From Chitinophagaceae bacterium T5-Br10_B2g13 (GTDB taxonomy: Bacteria; Bacteroidota; Rhodothermia; Balneolales; Balneolaceae), in the NCBI GenBank assembly GCA_001564065.1, contig LKNA01000010.1, positions 1 through 61,819 of the forward strand: DNA of 61,819 nt, written 5' to 3'. The notes below the pieces were generated by a model. It was not told the origin of the DNA. It did not search any database and worked only from the letters and a program-made list of their open reading frames with translations. Positions within the stretch are counted from its first letter, which is position 1; every line of letters starts with the position of its first letter. The translations under genes were made by a program, and so were the position numbers. This document shows, piece after piece, positions 10,491-19,421 of this stretch.

Positions 10491-12224
10491 ATGAAAAAAT
10501 TTCTGATTTTTACCGTTGCCCTGATCTTTATCGCAGAGTTCGCACACGCCCAATCTTTTCAGAACGGTGTGGAGCTATATGAAAGTGAACAGTACGAAGA
10601 GGCTATAGAGATCTTTCGTGAACTGAACACTGATGAAGCAACTCTCTTTCTGGGTAAAAGTTATCTTGCTCTCGGCAATTATCCCTTATCAAAACACTTC
10701 TTAGACCGGTTACAGGAGAGCAACAGAACCAGCATCCTGCAGGAAGCCGAGTTCACAAAAGCTATTCTCTACTTCAGAACTAAAGATTATCCGGCCAGTC
10801 TCAATACTTTGAGCAGACTCCTTGAAAGTCAGAACCGAACCGGCATCCAGTTAGACGCCAGACGGCTTTACAACCAGATTATCCGATATCTGGATATCAG
10901 TCAACGGTTCGAGGTTCTTCAAAAAGCGCAAAGGCCATCACTTAGAATGGATATTGCGCAACAATCCAAAAGACAACTGGATGAACCACTTTTCCGATCT
11001 GTGGTAAACGAACTTTTACGGCTTGAACCAGACACAACCCTTCACAAGCAAATTGTAGAGACTCTTGATATCAATCAAGTCAGTCAAAACTCCACATTCA
11101 GCTATCCGGCTGCTCCTGAAGGTACGGTTTATCACATTGGCGTAGTTTTACCAACTTTTGATGAAGAGGATCCTGATTTCACCATTCCAAGAAATCTCTA
11201 TTACGGGATGATGCTTGCCGCTGAGGAGTTCAACAGCAGAAACAGCAACAAGAAAGTACAGCTCATTTTTAAAAACTCGGCAGAAAGCCCGGATACAACA
11301 GCAATGGCTATTACTGAGCTAGCCTGGGCTCATCATGCTGATGCCGTTATTGGTCCTCTTTTCTCTGATACGGCTCAACGTATGGCAGAGCTGGCAGAAG
11401 AGTACCGGGTACCAATGCTGGCACCGCTTGCAAATTCTGATGAATTGAACCTGGATTACAACTATACATTCCAGTTCAACCCAACGTTTGAAGTGCATGG
11501 TAAAAATATGGCGCGCTATGCTGTGAGGGAACTCGGTCTCGATACTCTGGCTGTTATCACCGAAACTAATTCTCTGGGTCGTTCATCGGCTCTCGCTTTC
11601 CGAAAAGAAGCCGAACGCTTAGGAGCCTTTGTATCTTACTATTTTGAAGATGATTTTGCAGCTCAAGGCTACGACTTGAGTGAGTATACAGAAGTTTTCA
11701 CTCCGGACGAGGCCCTGATCGATTCGCTTGGATATACGCCCACACAGGCCATCTACGCTCCTTTCACGGGACAGGCATCTACAACACTGGCTAGCTTGCT
11801 GATGAACGATCTCGAGGCTATGAGAAGCCGGCAGATCATTCTGGGATCGGAAGAGTGGCAAAATGCAGAACTGTCGGCCTATCAACGCAGAACATTCGAA
11901 ATTTTTCATAGCCAGGCAAGTGGCACGGCTGCCGATTCTACCACGGTGGCCTATTTTGAAGAGGATTTCTCAAATCGTTTTAGTGTTTCAGCAGATCGAT
12001 TTTCGAGAATGGGCTATGATACAGCTACATTTCTGTTTCAAAGTTTAGAAACTGCAGGAAATCCATCATACCTTGGCCGGGTTCTGAGAGATCGGGAACC
12101 GTATAACGGTCAGGCTCTGAAAATTCACTTTGATGGAAACCGTATTAACCAGATGGTCTACATTAAACCACTCACATCCAGGGCTCAGGCAAGATTTGAG
12201 GATAACGATCCTGCCCTCGATTAG
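10491..12224 (+). CDS. TPR plus type I periplasmic-binding-fold protein, LpoA-like architecture
   Basis: A Sec signal peptide (cleavage near FAHA-QS, residues 21-22) is followed by TPR-like helical repeats (about 25-190) and a C-terminal domain resembling branched-chain amino-acid receptors (Peripla_BP_6, about 210-570, starting YHIGVVLPTF). The same order of domains occurs in LpoA, the activator of penicillin-binding protein 1A, but here there is no lipobox cysteine. The protein could instead be a solute sensor. Neighbour mltG converges on it 21 bases downstream, which hints at cell-wall work but does not prove it. Confidence 0.6.
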   Translation: MKKFLIFTVALIFIAEFAHAQSFQNGVELYESEQYEEAIEIFRELNTDEATLFLGKSYLALGNYPLSKHFLDRLQESNRTSILQEAEFTKAILYFRTKDYPASLNTLSRLLESQNRTGIQLDARRLYNQIIRYLDISQRFEVLQKAQRPSLRMDIAQQSKRQLDEPLFRSVVNELLRLEPDTTLHKQIVETLDINQVSQNSTFSYPAAPEGTVYHIGVVLPTFDEEDPDFTIPRNLYYGMMLAAEEFNSRNSNKKVQLIFKNSAESPDTTAMAITELAWAHHADAVIGPLFSDTAQRMAELAEEYRVPMLAPLANSDELNLDYNYTFQFNPTFEVHGKNMARYAVRELGLDTLAVITETNSLGRSSALAFRKEAERLGAFVSYYFEDDFAAQGYDLSEYTEVFTPDEALIDSLGYTPTQAIYAPFTGQASTTLASLLMNDLEAMRSRQIILGSEEWQNAELSAYQRRTFEIFHSQASGTAADSTTVAYFEEDFSNRFSVSADRFSRMGYDTATFLFQSLETAGNPSYLGRVLRDREPYNGQALKIHFDGNRINQMVYIKPLTSRAQARFEDNDPALD

Positions 12225-12245
12225 AGGAGGTATTCTAAAAGTAAT

Positions 12246-13310
12246 TTAGTCCCGGTTTTGAGACTCAAGACGCTCCCGTTCATCTCGTAATCGGTACTGC
12301 TCCTGAATCCATCTCCTCCATTCCGCACTGGCCTGCCTGTGCTCCTCAAAAGTTCTTGAAAACCGGTGTGAACCATCCGGAGATGCTACCATAAAAAGAT
12401 AATCGTGATCTTCAGGATTAATTACAGCTCTAATGGAGGCCGCGTCCGGGTTAGTGATAGGTCCCGGAGGTATTCCTGCATGGATGTAAGTATTATAAGG
12501 GTGATCAACCCTGTAATCTTCGAATAGCAGCCTTCTGCGTTCACCTAAAGCATAAATAACGGTTGGATCAGCCTGGAGCAGCATATTTCGATTTAATCGG
12601 TTTAAATAGAGCCCGGCAATTCTGGGTTTCTCATCCGCTACTTTCGCTTCCATTTCTACAATTGAAGCGAGCGTAATAATTTCGTTTAATGTATACCCCG
12701 TTCTTTCTATGCCATCTCCGTATCGATCAACAATCATCCTGTTAAATTCGTTATATATTCGCCGTACTGCATTTTCAGGAGATGATGTCCAGTAAATTTG
12801 ATAGGTATTGGGTAACATCCTGGAAAACAGCTCCTCCCCGGTCAGATTAAACTCTTGTGAAATGTCAGAGCTGTCTGTAAATAATTTTCGAAACTCCTCA
12901 GGCTCAGCTTTTAACTGATTGCCCAGTTGCAGCGCCACCCTATCCGGGTCGCTACCCGAAAGAACGGTAACCGATGCCGGATTTTGGATACCCCTTGCCA
13001 TATTGGATAAAAACGCTTCATAGGAGTGCGATCCATCAACAACATATAATCCGGTCCGAAAATTTCTCCATCCAAGTACCCTCCCTGCCCATTTCAATTC
13101 TTCACTATCAACATTTACTCCAAGGCTATCCATTTTGTCAGCCAACTGTTCAAGACCGATACGATCGTGAAGATAAATCTCAATCGGTATATCTGACAGA
13201 ATAGCTGATGGATTGTAGAGGCGGTAATTTCGCCACCCGCTAAAAATTAACGTAACTGCTGTAAGTATTAATAGCAGCGCGATAATCTCTTTTTTTGAAA
13301 AAGGATTCAT
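12246..13310 (-). CDS. mltG: Endolytic murein transglycosylase MltG
   Basis: Inner-membrane enzyme that cleaves nascent peptidoglycan strands and helps set glycan length. There is a single N-terminal membrane segment (about residues 7-24), then a LysM-like region and the YceG catalytic domain. The conserved motif ASIVEMEAK gives E219 as catalytic glutamate, equivalent to E218 of the Escherichia coli enzyme. The motif LLQADPTVIYALG follows. Length 354 aa is usual. Transcribed alone, with a 277-base gap upstream. Confidence 0.95.
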   Translation of the reverse strand: MNPFSKKEIIALLLILTAVTLIFSGWRNYRLYNPSAILSDIPIEIYLHDRIGLEQLADKMDSLGVNVDSEELKWAGRVLGWRNFRTGLYVVDGSHSYEAFLSNMARGIQNPASVTVLSGSDPDRVALQLGNQLKAEPEEFRKLFTDSSDISQEFNLTGEELFSRMLPNTYQIYWTSSPENAVRRIYNEFNRMIVDRYGDGIERTGYTLNEIITLASIVEMEAKVADEKPRIAGLYLNRLNRNMLLQADPTVIYALGERRRLLFEDYRVDHPYNTYIHAGIPPGPITNPDAASIRAVINPEDHDYLFMVASPDGSHRFSRTFEEHRQASAEWRRWIQEQYRLRDERERLESQNRD

Positions 13311-13534
13311 TTAAAAAACTTTATTGGTACGTCACAACTTAAAACGTGGTGAATATAAGATTTATTTAAAAGAATACCTTTTGAGCAGTGAGAGTATAAA
13401 ACCGCTTTGATAACGCACCCAGTTAACACATTTTAACGAGCAACATTTAAAGAGTATACCTTTGGGTGGCAACATTTTCGATTGATCATCGTATATTAAA
13501 GCAGATATTTGGTTCTGAAAGGAATCAAATGCCC

Positions 13535-13575
13535 TAAAGAACAGCCTCAGGTTTTGGTCGACCTGGGGCTCTTTT
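13535..13575 (-). terminator. Hairpin terminator downstream of the barrel gene
   Basis: AGCCTCAGGT (13543-13552) pairs with ACCTGGGGCT (13561-13570), a 10-bp stem with one G-U pair and an 8-base loop. On the minus strand it follows the stop at 13588 and is trailed by TGTTCTTT. On the plus strand it is trailed by CTTTTATT, so it could act in both directions. Confidence 0.6.
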
Positions 13576-13587
13576 ATTATAGAGCGC

Positions 13588-15009
13588 TTAAAACGTTGGA
13601 TTGAACCGAATCCAAAATGCAGGTTTTGTATCAAATTCTTTCAGAGGCCACGCTATTTCGAATCTGAATGCGCTTGTTCCAAGTCCAAATCCCGCATCGT
13701 GCTGCAAATCAGAGAATTTAAAGGAAGAGAATCCAGAATTTACATCCGGATCGGGAACAGTAAACGTGGCAGCCGACTGAGTCCATCCAGAATCTAAAAA
13801 CAGCAGGATATGCATATTATAATCCCTCACCCATACTCCCGGTCGGTTTGAGGATCTTCCAAACTGAACCTCAAGATTGCTCAGCAGCATATTATCTCCC
13901 TGTAAGTATTTGAATGGGGAACCCCTGAGAGTACCAATGCCTCCCAGGTAAAACTTCTTAAAGTCCGGTGCATCTCCGGTGATCCCTCCGGCTTTGACTC
14001 TCCACCGCAGTACAGAACCCGGCTCAAAATTGTAAAAAAGTTTAAGTTCAGACCAGTACTTGTTGTAACGGTAGTTTTCGTCGCTAGAAGAATTATCGGC
14101 CAATTCCGCTCCAAAATCAGCAGCGAAAGTGAACCGATCGGCCAGCAGTACATTTTTTGGATTGAATGAGAAGGAGAAACTGTATCGGTCAAGATCTATT
14201 TCATCAGAAAAGCGATCAACCGGCGGATTTAAACGGTAAGGACTTGATTTCCCAAACAAAGAGTAGGTAGTGTTTCTTTCCTGGGACCTGAATGTATCTC
14301 GATTGTATGAAAAAGCCGCTTCAAACCATCGCTGAGTACGATAAACGGTGTATAGTCCAAAACCTTCCATCTGGTGATAGTCCAGAAAATCGTACGAGGC
14401 AAAAAAGGCGGTCAATGAATTTTCAATCAAGCCGGTGCGGTGATGATCTTCTGTTGAGGTAGCCCGATGAAATTCACCTCCTATCATAAACCTTCGATTT
14501 TCACCAATTAATTTCTCGACCCCAAGCGCATACTCCCACTCTTTTGAAGCTGTGCCGTAACCGATAAATCCATGAGGATGAATCTGCTCAATATCCAAAA
14601 AGCTGCTGTACCTGTGCCACTGCATCCTCTCTTTTCTGATTCCGAGAAAAAGCCCGTTCACGCGGTTGAAATGAATCATCGGCAGATTTGGGTATTGGCT
14701 GTAGAGTTCGTTACTGAAGTAAGGTCCCGCTTCAAAATCGCCTCCCAGATCCAGCCCTCTGTAAGAGAGCCTTCTAACTGCACGCTGTGCTTCGTCGCTG
14801 CCGTTATCATCCAATTCTTCATCTACTTTAGCCTGCTCCAAACCAAGCAGTTCTTCAAGTGATTTGTTAAAAATCGGATCCCGTTTAAAGGGATCCTCAT
14901 CCTGTTGCTGTGCAAGGCCGGTTAGCGGTATGAAGAGTAATAATGCCGTTATTATGTATATCGATCGTGCCATATCTGCGATTACGTTTAAAATCCGTTC
15001 AAGTTTCAT
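13588..15009 (-). CDS. POTRA-less Omp85/surface-antigen (D15)-like outer-membrane barrel
   Basis: Predicted outer-membrane beta barrel. After a signal peptide (cleavage near GLAQ, within the first 35 residues) come about 60 polar residues and then a barrel with the Omp85 hallmark GTLRG near residue 360. It ends in the C-terminal phenylalanine expected of barrels folded by Bam. No POTRA domains are visible, so it is unlike BamA or TamA in layout. ATG at 15009 overlaps the upstream stop (ATGA), implying translational coupling to the phosphatase gene. An internal ATG at 14973 would give a tidier signal peptide. Function unknown. Confidence 0.7.
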   Translation of the reverse strand: MKLERILNVIADMARSIYIITALLLFIPLTGLAQQQDEDPFKRDPIFNKSLEELLGLEQAKVDEELDDNGSDEAQRAVRRLSYRGLDLGGDFEAGPYFSNELYSQYPNLPMIHFNRVNGLFLGIRKERMQWHRYSSFLDIEQIHPHGFIGYGTASKEWEYALGVEKLIGENRRFMIGGEFHRATSTEDHHRTGLIENSLTAFFASYDFLDYHQMEGFGLYTVYRTQRWFEAAFSYNRDTFRSQERNTTYSLFGKSSPYRLNPPVDRFSDEIDLDRYSFSFSFNPKNVLLADRFTFAADFGAELADNSSSDENYRYNKYWSELKLFYNFEPGSVLRWRVKAGGITGDAPDFKKFYLGGIGTLRGSPFKYLQGDNMLLSNLEVQFGRSSNRPGVWVRDYNMHILLFLDSGWTQSAATFTVPDPDVNSGFSSFKFSDLQHDAGFGLGTSAFRFEIAWPLKEFDTKPAFWIRFNPTF

Positions 15010-17087
15010 TGTTCAGGAACTTTTAAAACCATCAGCGTAATATCGTCTTCAGGATCCCACCCTGCAGACCACGTTTCTGCCAGCTGCTTTATTTGCTGAA
15101 TAATATCCGCCGAGCTAAAATCAACTGAATTAAGAAGAACCTGCTCGATCTTTTGAATACCTAAAATTTCTCTCTTAGGATTAAAAAGCTCCATCAACCC
15201 ATCGCTCATCAACAAAAGCACATCTCCCTTCTCCAAATCCAGGCTTCGACTTTGATATGGGAAATCAACGTTACCACCTAACGGCAGACCTTTCAACAGG
15301 ATTTGTTCCACGCTGTTACTCTTTTTTGAATAGTAGAGAACAGGTGGCATACCGGCTATGGCAATTTCCACTTTACTGCCCCGACATTTCGCGAGAATAA
15401 ATCCCATGTACATCAGATGCATATTCAGGTTTCGGAGACCTGAGGAGATTCTCTTTAACATCGTTTTTAAATCTGCTTCGTGAACAAGTGTATGAAAATA
15501 GCTTTTTGCAGCAGCTACCATTATTCCGGCTTTTAAACCGTGTCCCGTGGCATCACCCAAAGCCAGTACCAGAGATCCATCCTGTTCCGTGCTGTAATCA
15601 TAATAATCGCCCCCCACTTCGGTGGCTGTGTCCATATAAACAGCCAGGTCATATCCTTTAACAGACGGCATTTTTTTAGGCAGCATAGATATCTGTAAAG
15701 CACGCGCCTCTTCTAGCTCGGCTGTTTTTCGCTCGTTTTCTGCCTCTAACAATCTTTTTTCAATTTCCCGCTCTTTACCTATTCGCTCCTGTTCCAGCGC
15801 GCGTTCAGACAGTTCCTGAACTTCCGTTAGCTTCTGCTGCAGGCGCTTCCGGGTAACGGCAAAATCCCTCGACAAAAATATCGACATGGAAAAGATCAGC
15901 AGTCCCGATCCCGCCATGTTGATAATTCTTACATCTCCGCTTAAGAATTGAAAATTGATCAGAATGCTCAGGATCAACCCTATCACAAAAAAGATCATCC
16001 CGGCACCAATAATCCACGCTCCCTCCTTCCGCGATCTGTACATCAGATAAAGGGTTCTCAGTAGTTCAGCCACAAAAATTAAAATGATCAGTTCTCTGAG
16101 CCAGATCAGGTCAGTTGGATAGAAATAGAAAAAGGTCGCAATCAATAACCCTATAAAAAGAACAACGTTTGCATAAGCAGACTTCTGGTTTTCGTTGATA
16201 CTGTACATAAGCCGAACTGCAAACACGATCACAATGATTTCGAAGAAGAGTGCAAATTTCAGAAATGAGATCGTTGCGAAAGTATAGCTGGCTAGTTCCA
16301 GCCTGTAAAGGAAATAGGTTATTAAAAGCAATCCGCCGGCAAACAGCGAAAAGTAGAGATTACGTTTCTCTTTGGGATAGAAAATAAAAAGCAGCAGATG
16401 AATGAGAGCAAACGTAAGAAGCACACCCGCATAGAACATGCTTATTCCTGTCCAGCTGCTTATGTACGAGAGAATCTGATTTTGATGTGACTTCCAGTCT
16501 GCAAGAAGAAAACGAAAACCATTGTTACCAAAAATACGGGTTGATTCTATATTATTCGGATTGACAAAGCGAACAGCTAACGATTGAACAGTTGTATCCG
16601 GAAATACAATAACCGGCAGCTCGTTACCGCTGTAAGGTTCTACACGATCCGGGTTTGTTGAAAACCTGCCCAGTTCATAGATCTTCTCCCCGTTTAAGTA
16701 AATTTCGGATGCTCCTAAATGACGGTCAATTACAAGGGCTAACGGTTTTCCGGCCAGTTCATGACTTACTTTTAACTTTTTGCGGAACCAACCGATCCCG
16801 TCCCATTCCACAAAAGAGAGATCTGCCACTGTTAAATTTGTGCTGATCACATTCCAGTCACTGTCTTCAAATTCCGGATCAGCCCATTCCATATTATCGC
16901 CAGACATGAACTTCCACCGGTCGCTGATGTAAATTAATCGTTCACTTCCGGTCAAACTCTCTTCCGAAATCTCTTCTATTTCAAAATCATCAAACTGAAA
17001 AAAGGTGTCCTGTGCCACCACTGCTTGAGTAGTGAAAAGAACTCCCAGGAGGATTAAAACCAGATATTTTATGTGAATTTTGCCCAC
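15006..17087 (-). CDS. Membrane sensor PP2C (SpoIIE/RsbU-type) serine phosphatase
   Basis: Signal peptide, then an extracytoplasmic jelly-roll-like domain (about residues 30-205), a seven-helix membrane region (about 210-405), a coiled coil (about 410-465) and a C-terminal PP2C domain. Metal-site motifs are GGDYYDY, GDATGHG and LLMSDGL, and the end PEDDITLMVLKV is standard. The layout matches 7TMR-DISM sensors fused to an RsbU-type phosphatase, which usually act on anti-sigma-factor antagonists. No STAS or anti-sigma gene is adjacent. It sits between the DUF4097 and barrel genes with a 5-base gap and a 4-base overlap. Confidence 0.85.
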   Translation of the reverse strand: MGKIHIKYLVLILLGVLFTTQAVVAQDTFFQFDDFEIEEISEESLTGSERLIYISDRWKFMSGDNMEWADPEFEDSDWNVISTNLTVADLSFVEWDGIGWFRKKLKVSHELAGKPLALVIDRHLGASEIYLNGEKIYELGRFSTNPDRVEPYSGNELPVIVFPDTTVQSLAVRFVNPNNIESTRIFGNNGFRFLLADWKSHQNQILSYISSWTGISMFYAGVLLTFALIHLLLFIFYPKEKRNLYFSLFAGGLLLITYFLYRLELASYTFATISFLKFALFFEIIVIVFAVRLMYSINENQKSAYANVVLFIGLLIATFFYFYPTDLIWLRELIILIFVAELLRTLYLMYRSRKEGAWIIGAGMIFFVIGLILSILINFQFLSGDVRIINMAGSGLLIFSMSIFLSRDFAVTRKRLQQKLTEVQELSERALEQERIGKEREIEKRLLEAENERKTAELEEARALQISMLPKKMPSVKGYDLAVYMDTATEVGGDYYDYSTEQDGSLVLALGDATGHGLKAGIMVAAAKSYFHTLVHEADLKTMLKRISSGLRNLNMHLMYMGFILAKCRGSKVEIAIAGMPPVLYYSKKSNSVEQILLKGLPLGGNVDFPYQSRSLDLEKGDVLLLMSDGLMELFNPKREILGIQKIEQVLLNSVDFSSADIIQQIKQLAETWSAGWDPEDDITLMVLKVPEQ

Positions 17088-17092
17088 CCTTA

Positions 17093-18097
17093 CTACTTTT
17101 GCGTTTCCCGAACCCGAATGGAACCGGCAACTGTTTTTAGATTGACGGGTATTCCACCTTCTCTTATCTGAACCGTAGCATCGCGGAATCCAACACTTTT
17201 TACGAACTCGTCTCCCGATAGATCATCGAAATCAAATCTGAGGCCACGCGCATCAATATCGTAACCGGCCAGCTTTGGAAGCTGCAGATCGATATTACCG
17301 GTACTGGATTCCAAATACACACCGACGGATACTTCTCTGAAGTCTGAATAGATATTTCCGCTGGTAGTTGCAGCTACTAAAGTTCCGGAGAGCAGAGTAG
17401 TTTTAATATCTCCGGTTGTTGTGCGCAATCTGACTTCCCCTCTATCCCGCTCAGCCATAATATCACCGCTTACTGTTTTTGCAAAAATATTTCCATTCAG
17501 ATTATCGAGTATAATATCCCCTGCCGTAGAAATTGCACGCACTTCTCCCGTTAAATTTCTGATATCTAAATTACCTGCATGATTCTGGATATAGTGCTGC
17601 CCCTCCACTCCGTCTGCATAGATCGTTCCGTTTATCGTCCTCAGATTCAAAGACGCTTTACTTGGCACCTGAACTTGAAATGTAAACTGAACATCGCCGG
17701 ACGTTCGCTGAGATCTGCCTGAACGTCGATCCTCAACTGAAGCTATAACCGTATTCCCCTGCTTTTGAATAATAATCCTAAAATTATCCAGATTTCGAGT
17801 GCCGGACCAAAGCGAGAACTCTCTCTTAACAAAAAGATCGACTTGAACCCCCTCTATTCCCGGGTTTTGAACAACCTCAATATCGCCTGATATCGTATTA
17901 ACATTTATTGTAGGGTTGTTTCCTACTCTAAAAAACTCAGAGCGGTATGGCTCAAGTTGTGACGTAAGCTCTGTGCCGGTATTAATTACAGACATTGTTG
18001 TCTGCGCATAACCGTTTACGCAGGTTGATACCACTGCAAGCAATGAGAATAGGAGCAAGCGATAGACTGTGGATGAAATGAGGTTTTTGATCATCAT
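17093..18097 (-). CDS. Secreted DUF4097-type beta-helix protein
   Basis: Signal peptide (first ~31 residues, ending near GYAQ), then repeated beta strands rich in Gly, Asp and Ile of the kind SGDI, TGDI and AGNL from about residue 60 to the end. This is the pattern of the DUF4097 (putative adhesin) family. The repeats suggest a right-handed beta-helix at the cell surface or in the periplasm. First gene of the operon with the PP2C sensor and the barrel protein. Two successive ATG codons lie at 18097 and 18094. Function unknown beyond the family label. Confidence 0.75.
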   Translation of the reverse strand: MMIKNLISSTVYRLLLFSLLAVVSTCVNGYAQTTMSVINTGTELTSQLEPYRSEFFRVGNNPTINVNTISGDIEVVQNPGIEGVQVDLFVKREFSLWSGTRNLDNFRIIIQKQGNTVIASVEDRRSGRSQRTSGDVQFTFQVQVPSKASLNLRTINGTIYADGVEGQHYIQNHAGNLDIRNLTGEVRAISTAGDIILDNLNGNIFAKTVSGDIMAERDRGEVRLRTTTGDIKTTLLSGTLVAATTSGNIYSDFREVSVGVYLESSTGNIDLQLPKLAGYDIDARGLRFDFDDLSGDEFVKSVGFRDATVQIREGGIPVNLKTVAGSIRVRETQK

Positions 18098-18158
18098 TTT
18101 GCGCTCTTAACTGTTAATAACTCCGTTACTCTACGGCAAGTGCAACGAAGGGTTTCAG

Positions 18159-18707
18159 TTAAGACAAAGATTTAAAAACATTGATCAGGAATTGAATATG
18201 ATCGGCCAGATCTTTTTCAATCAACTTAGCGCCTTTCTTAATGTCCTCTCTCGGTACATTTTCTGCAAACTTCTTGTCCTTCAGTTTTTTGCGTACAGAT
18301 TTAACCTTCATGTCAGAAAACCCGTTAGGCCGCATTAAAGAAACCGCATTCATAAATCCCGACAGCTCATCACATGCAAAAAGATAGCGCTCTATTTCAG
18401 TTTCAGGTTCTTTTCCTGTTCTTTCCGGAGCGTGAGCTTTTATGGCAGAAATCACATCCTCCGGATATCCGGCTTCCGGTAAAATTTCATTCACTGCTTT
18501 ATTGGGATGTTCATCCGGATATTTTTCCCAGTCCAGATCATGTAACAGTCCGGCGGTCCACCACTTGTCAATTTCAGGGTCAGATTTATTAAAATGCTTT
18601 GCATAAGCTTCCATGGCCAGTGCAACCATGTTGGAGTGATGCCGAAGGTTGTCATTCTCGATAAATTTTGCCAGCAGTCGCTGAGACTCTTCTCTTGATG
18701 GCATCAT
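18159..18707 (-). CDS. HD-domain phosphohydrolase
   Basis: A 182-aa HD-superfamily protein. The metal-binding HD pair lies in LLHDLDWEKYPDEHP near residue 56, and another histidine occurs in IKAHAPE near residue 86. Members often hydrolyse phosphoester bonds, but the substrate is not predictable here. No membrane segment. Its ATG overlaps the stop of the upstream TM2 gene (ATGA), so the DUF2752-TM2-HD run is very likely one operon. Confidence 0.8.
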   Translation of the reverse strand: MMPSREESQRLLAKFIENDNLRHHSNMVALAMEAYAKHFNKSDPEIDKWWTAGLLHDLDWEKYPDEHPNKAVNEILPEAGYPEDVISAIKAHAPERTGKEPETEIERYLFACDELSGFMNAVSLMRPNGFSDMKVKSVRKKLKDKKFAENVPREDIKKGAKLIEKDLADHIQFLINVFKSLS

Positions 18708-19048
18708 AGGTTCAGCTCCCCTTTAACTTCCAGCGCAACTTTTCGATTATACTCAAATGCAAAATTTTTGTAATTAATCATATCTACAATGGTACCTATA
18801 AAACAGAGACCGGCCGTTAAAAAGTAGAGAATTCCCATTCCAATATGGCCAACAAAAAACCGGTGAATACCTGCAACTCCAAAAAATCCAATTAAGGCCA
18901 ATACCAGTAGAAGCATTGGATCCTTGCGCCGTGCCTGATAGATTTTTACGAACATCTCCACTTTATCCTCAGGTAAATCATTTAGCAGTTTGTTTATATA
19001 CTGCATTTCATCACCTTCGAGTTCAGGCATGTATTCAAATACTTTCAT
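18704..19048 (-). CDS. TM2-domain membrane protein
   Basis: A 114-aa protein with a polar N-terminus of about 40 residues and two membrane helices joined by the TM2 signature (GIHRFFVGHIGMGILYFLT, with a following IVDM). TM2 proteins are small inner-membrane proteins of unclear function. The gene overlaps the DUF2752 gene by 14 bases at its start and the HD gene by 4 at its end. Confidence 0.85.
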   Translation of the reverse strand: MKVFEYMPELEGDEMQYINKLLNDLPEDKVEMFVKIYQARRKDPMLLLVLALIGFFGVAGIHRFFVGHIGMGILYFLTAGLCFIGTIVDMINYKNFAFEYNRKVALEVKGELNL

Positions 19049-19361
19049 TATTCTGTTTTTCTTTATTGATATTGAAGTTTCTATTGAAAATAGAAATTAT
19101 GCGTCCGGTTATAATTAAAATCGCGGCTATACCTGCAGGGTGGGAGTAGAACGAGGCTTTAAAGTCACCCCGAAAAGCGTGGGAAACGGATCGGCCCAGC
19201 CCCTCACCCGGGCAGTAACTAAAACCCAGCCTTTCAATCGGGCAAAGTGTCTGTCCCTGCAGCAACGGATCCATAAATGCCAGGAGCACTAATCCGGTTG
19301 CCAGAACCAACCACTCGAAATGTAAAAAAAATAGTTTTTTGAACGATTCGTAAAGTTTCAT
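19035..19361 (-). CDS. DUF2752 membrane protein
   Basis: Small inner-membrane protein with two or three hydrophobic segments. The DUF2752 family motif CP...CPGCG is recognisable as CPIERLGFSYCPGEG, but the last cysteine is replaced by Glu. ATG at 19361 is preferred: the only longer option is a TTG at 19391, just 30 bases from the divergent TonB receptor start. Function unknown; in an operon with TM2 and HD genes. Confidence 0.7.
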   Translation of the reverse strand: MKLYESFKKLFFLHFEWLVLATGLVLLAFMDPLLQGQTLCPIERLGFSYCPGEGLGRSVSHAFRGDFKASFYSHPAGIAAILIITGRIISIFNRNFNINKEKQNNESI

Positions 19362-19421
19362 ACTTATTTTACTGACTACATTATCTGCCAATAGTTTAAG
19401 CTTACATATTTAAACGTTTAT

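Noticed and set aside
13362..13634. 90-aa minus-strand frame upstream of mltG
   Set aside because: It overlaps the end of the barrel gene and the terminator hairpin, and has no recognisable features.
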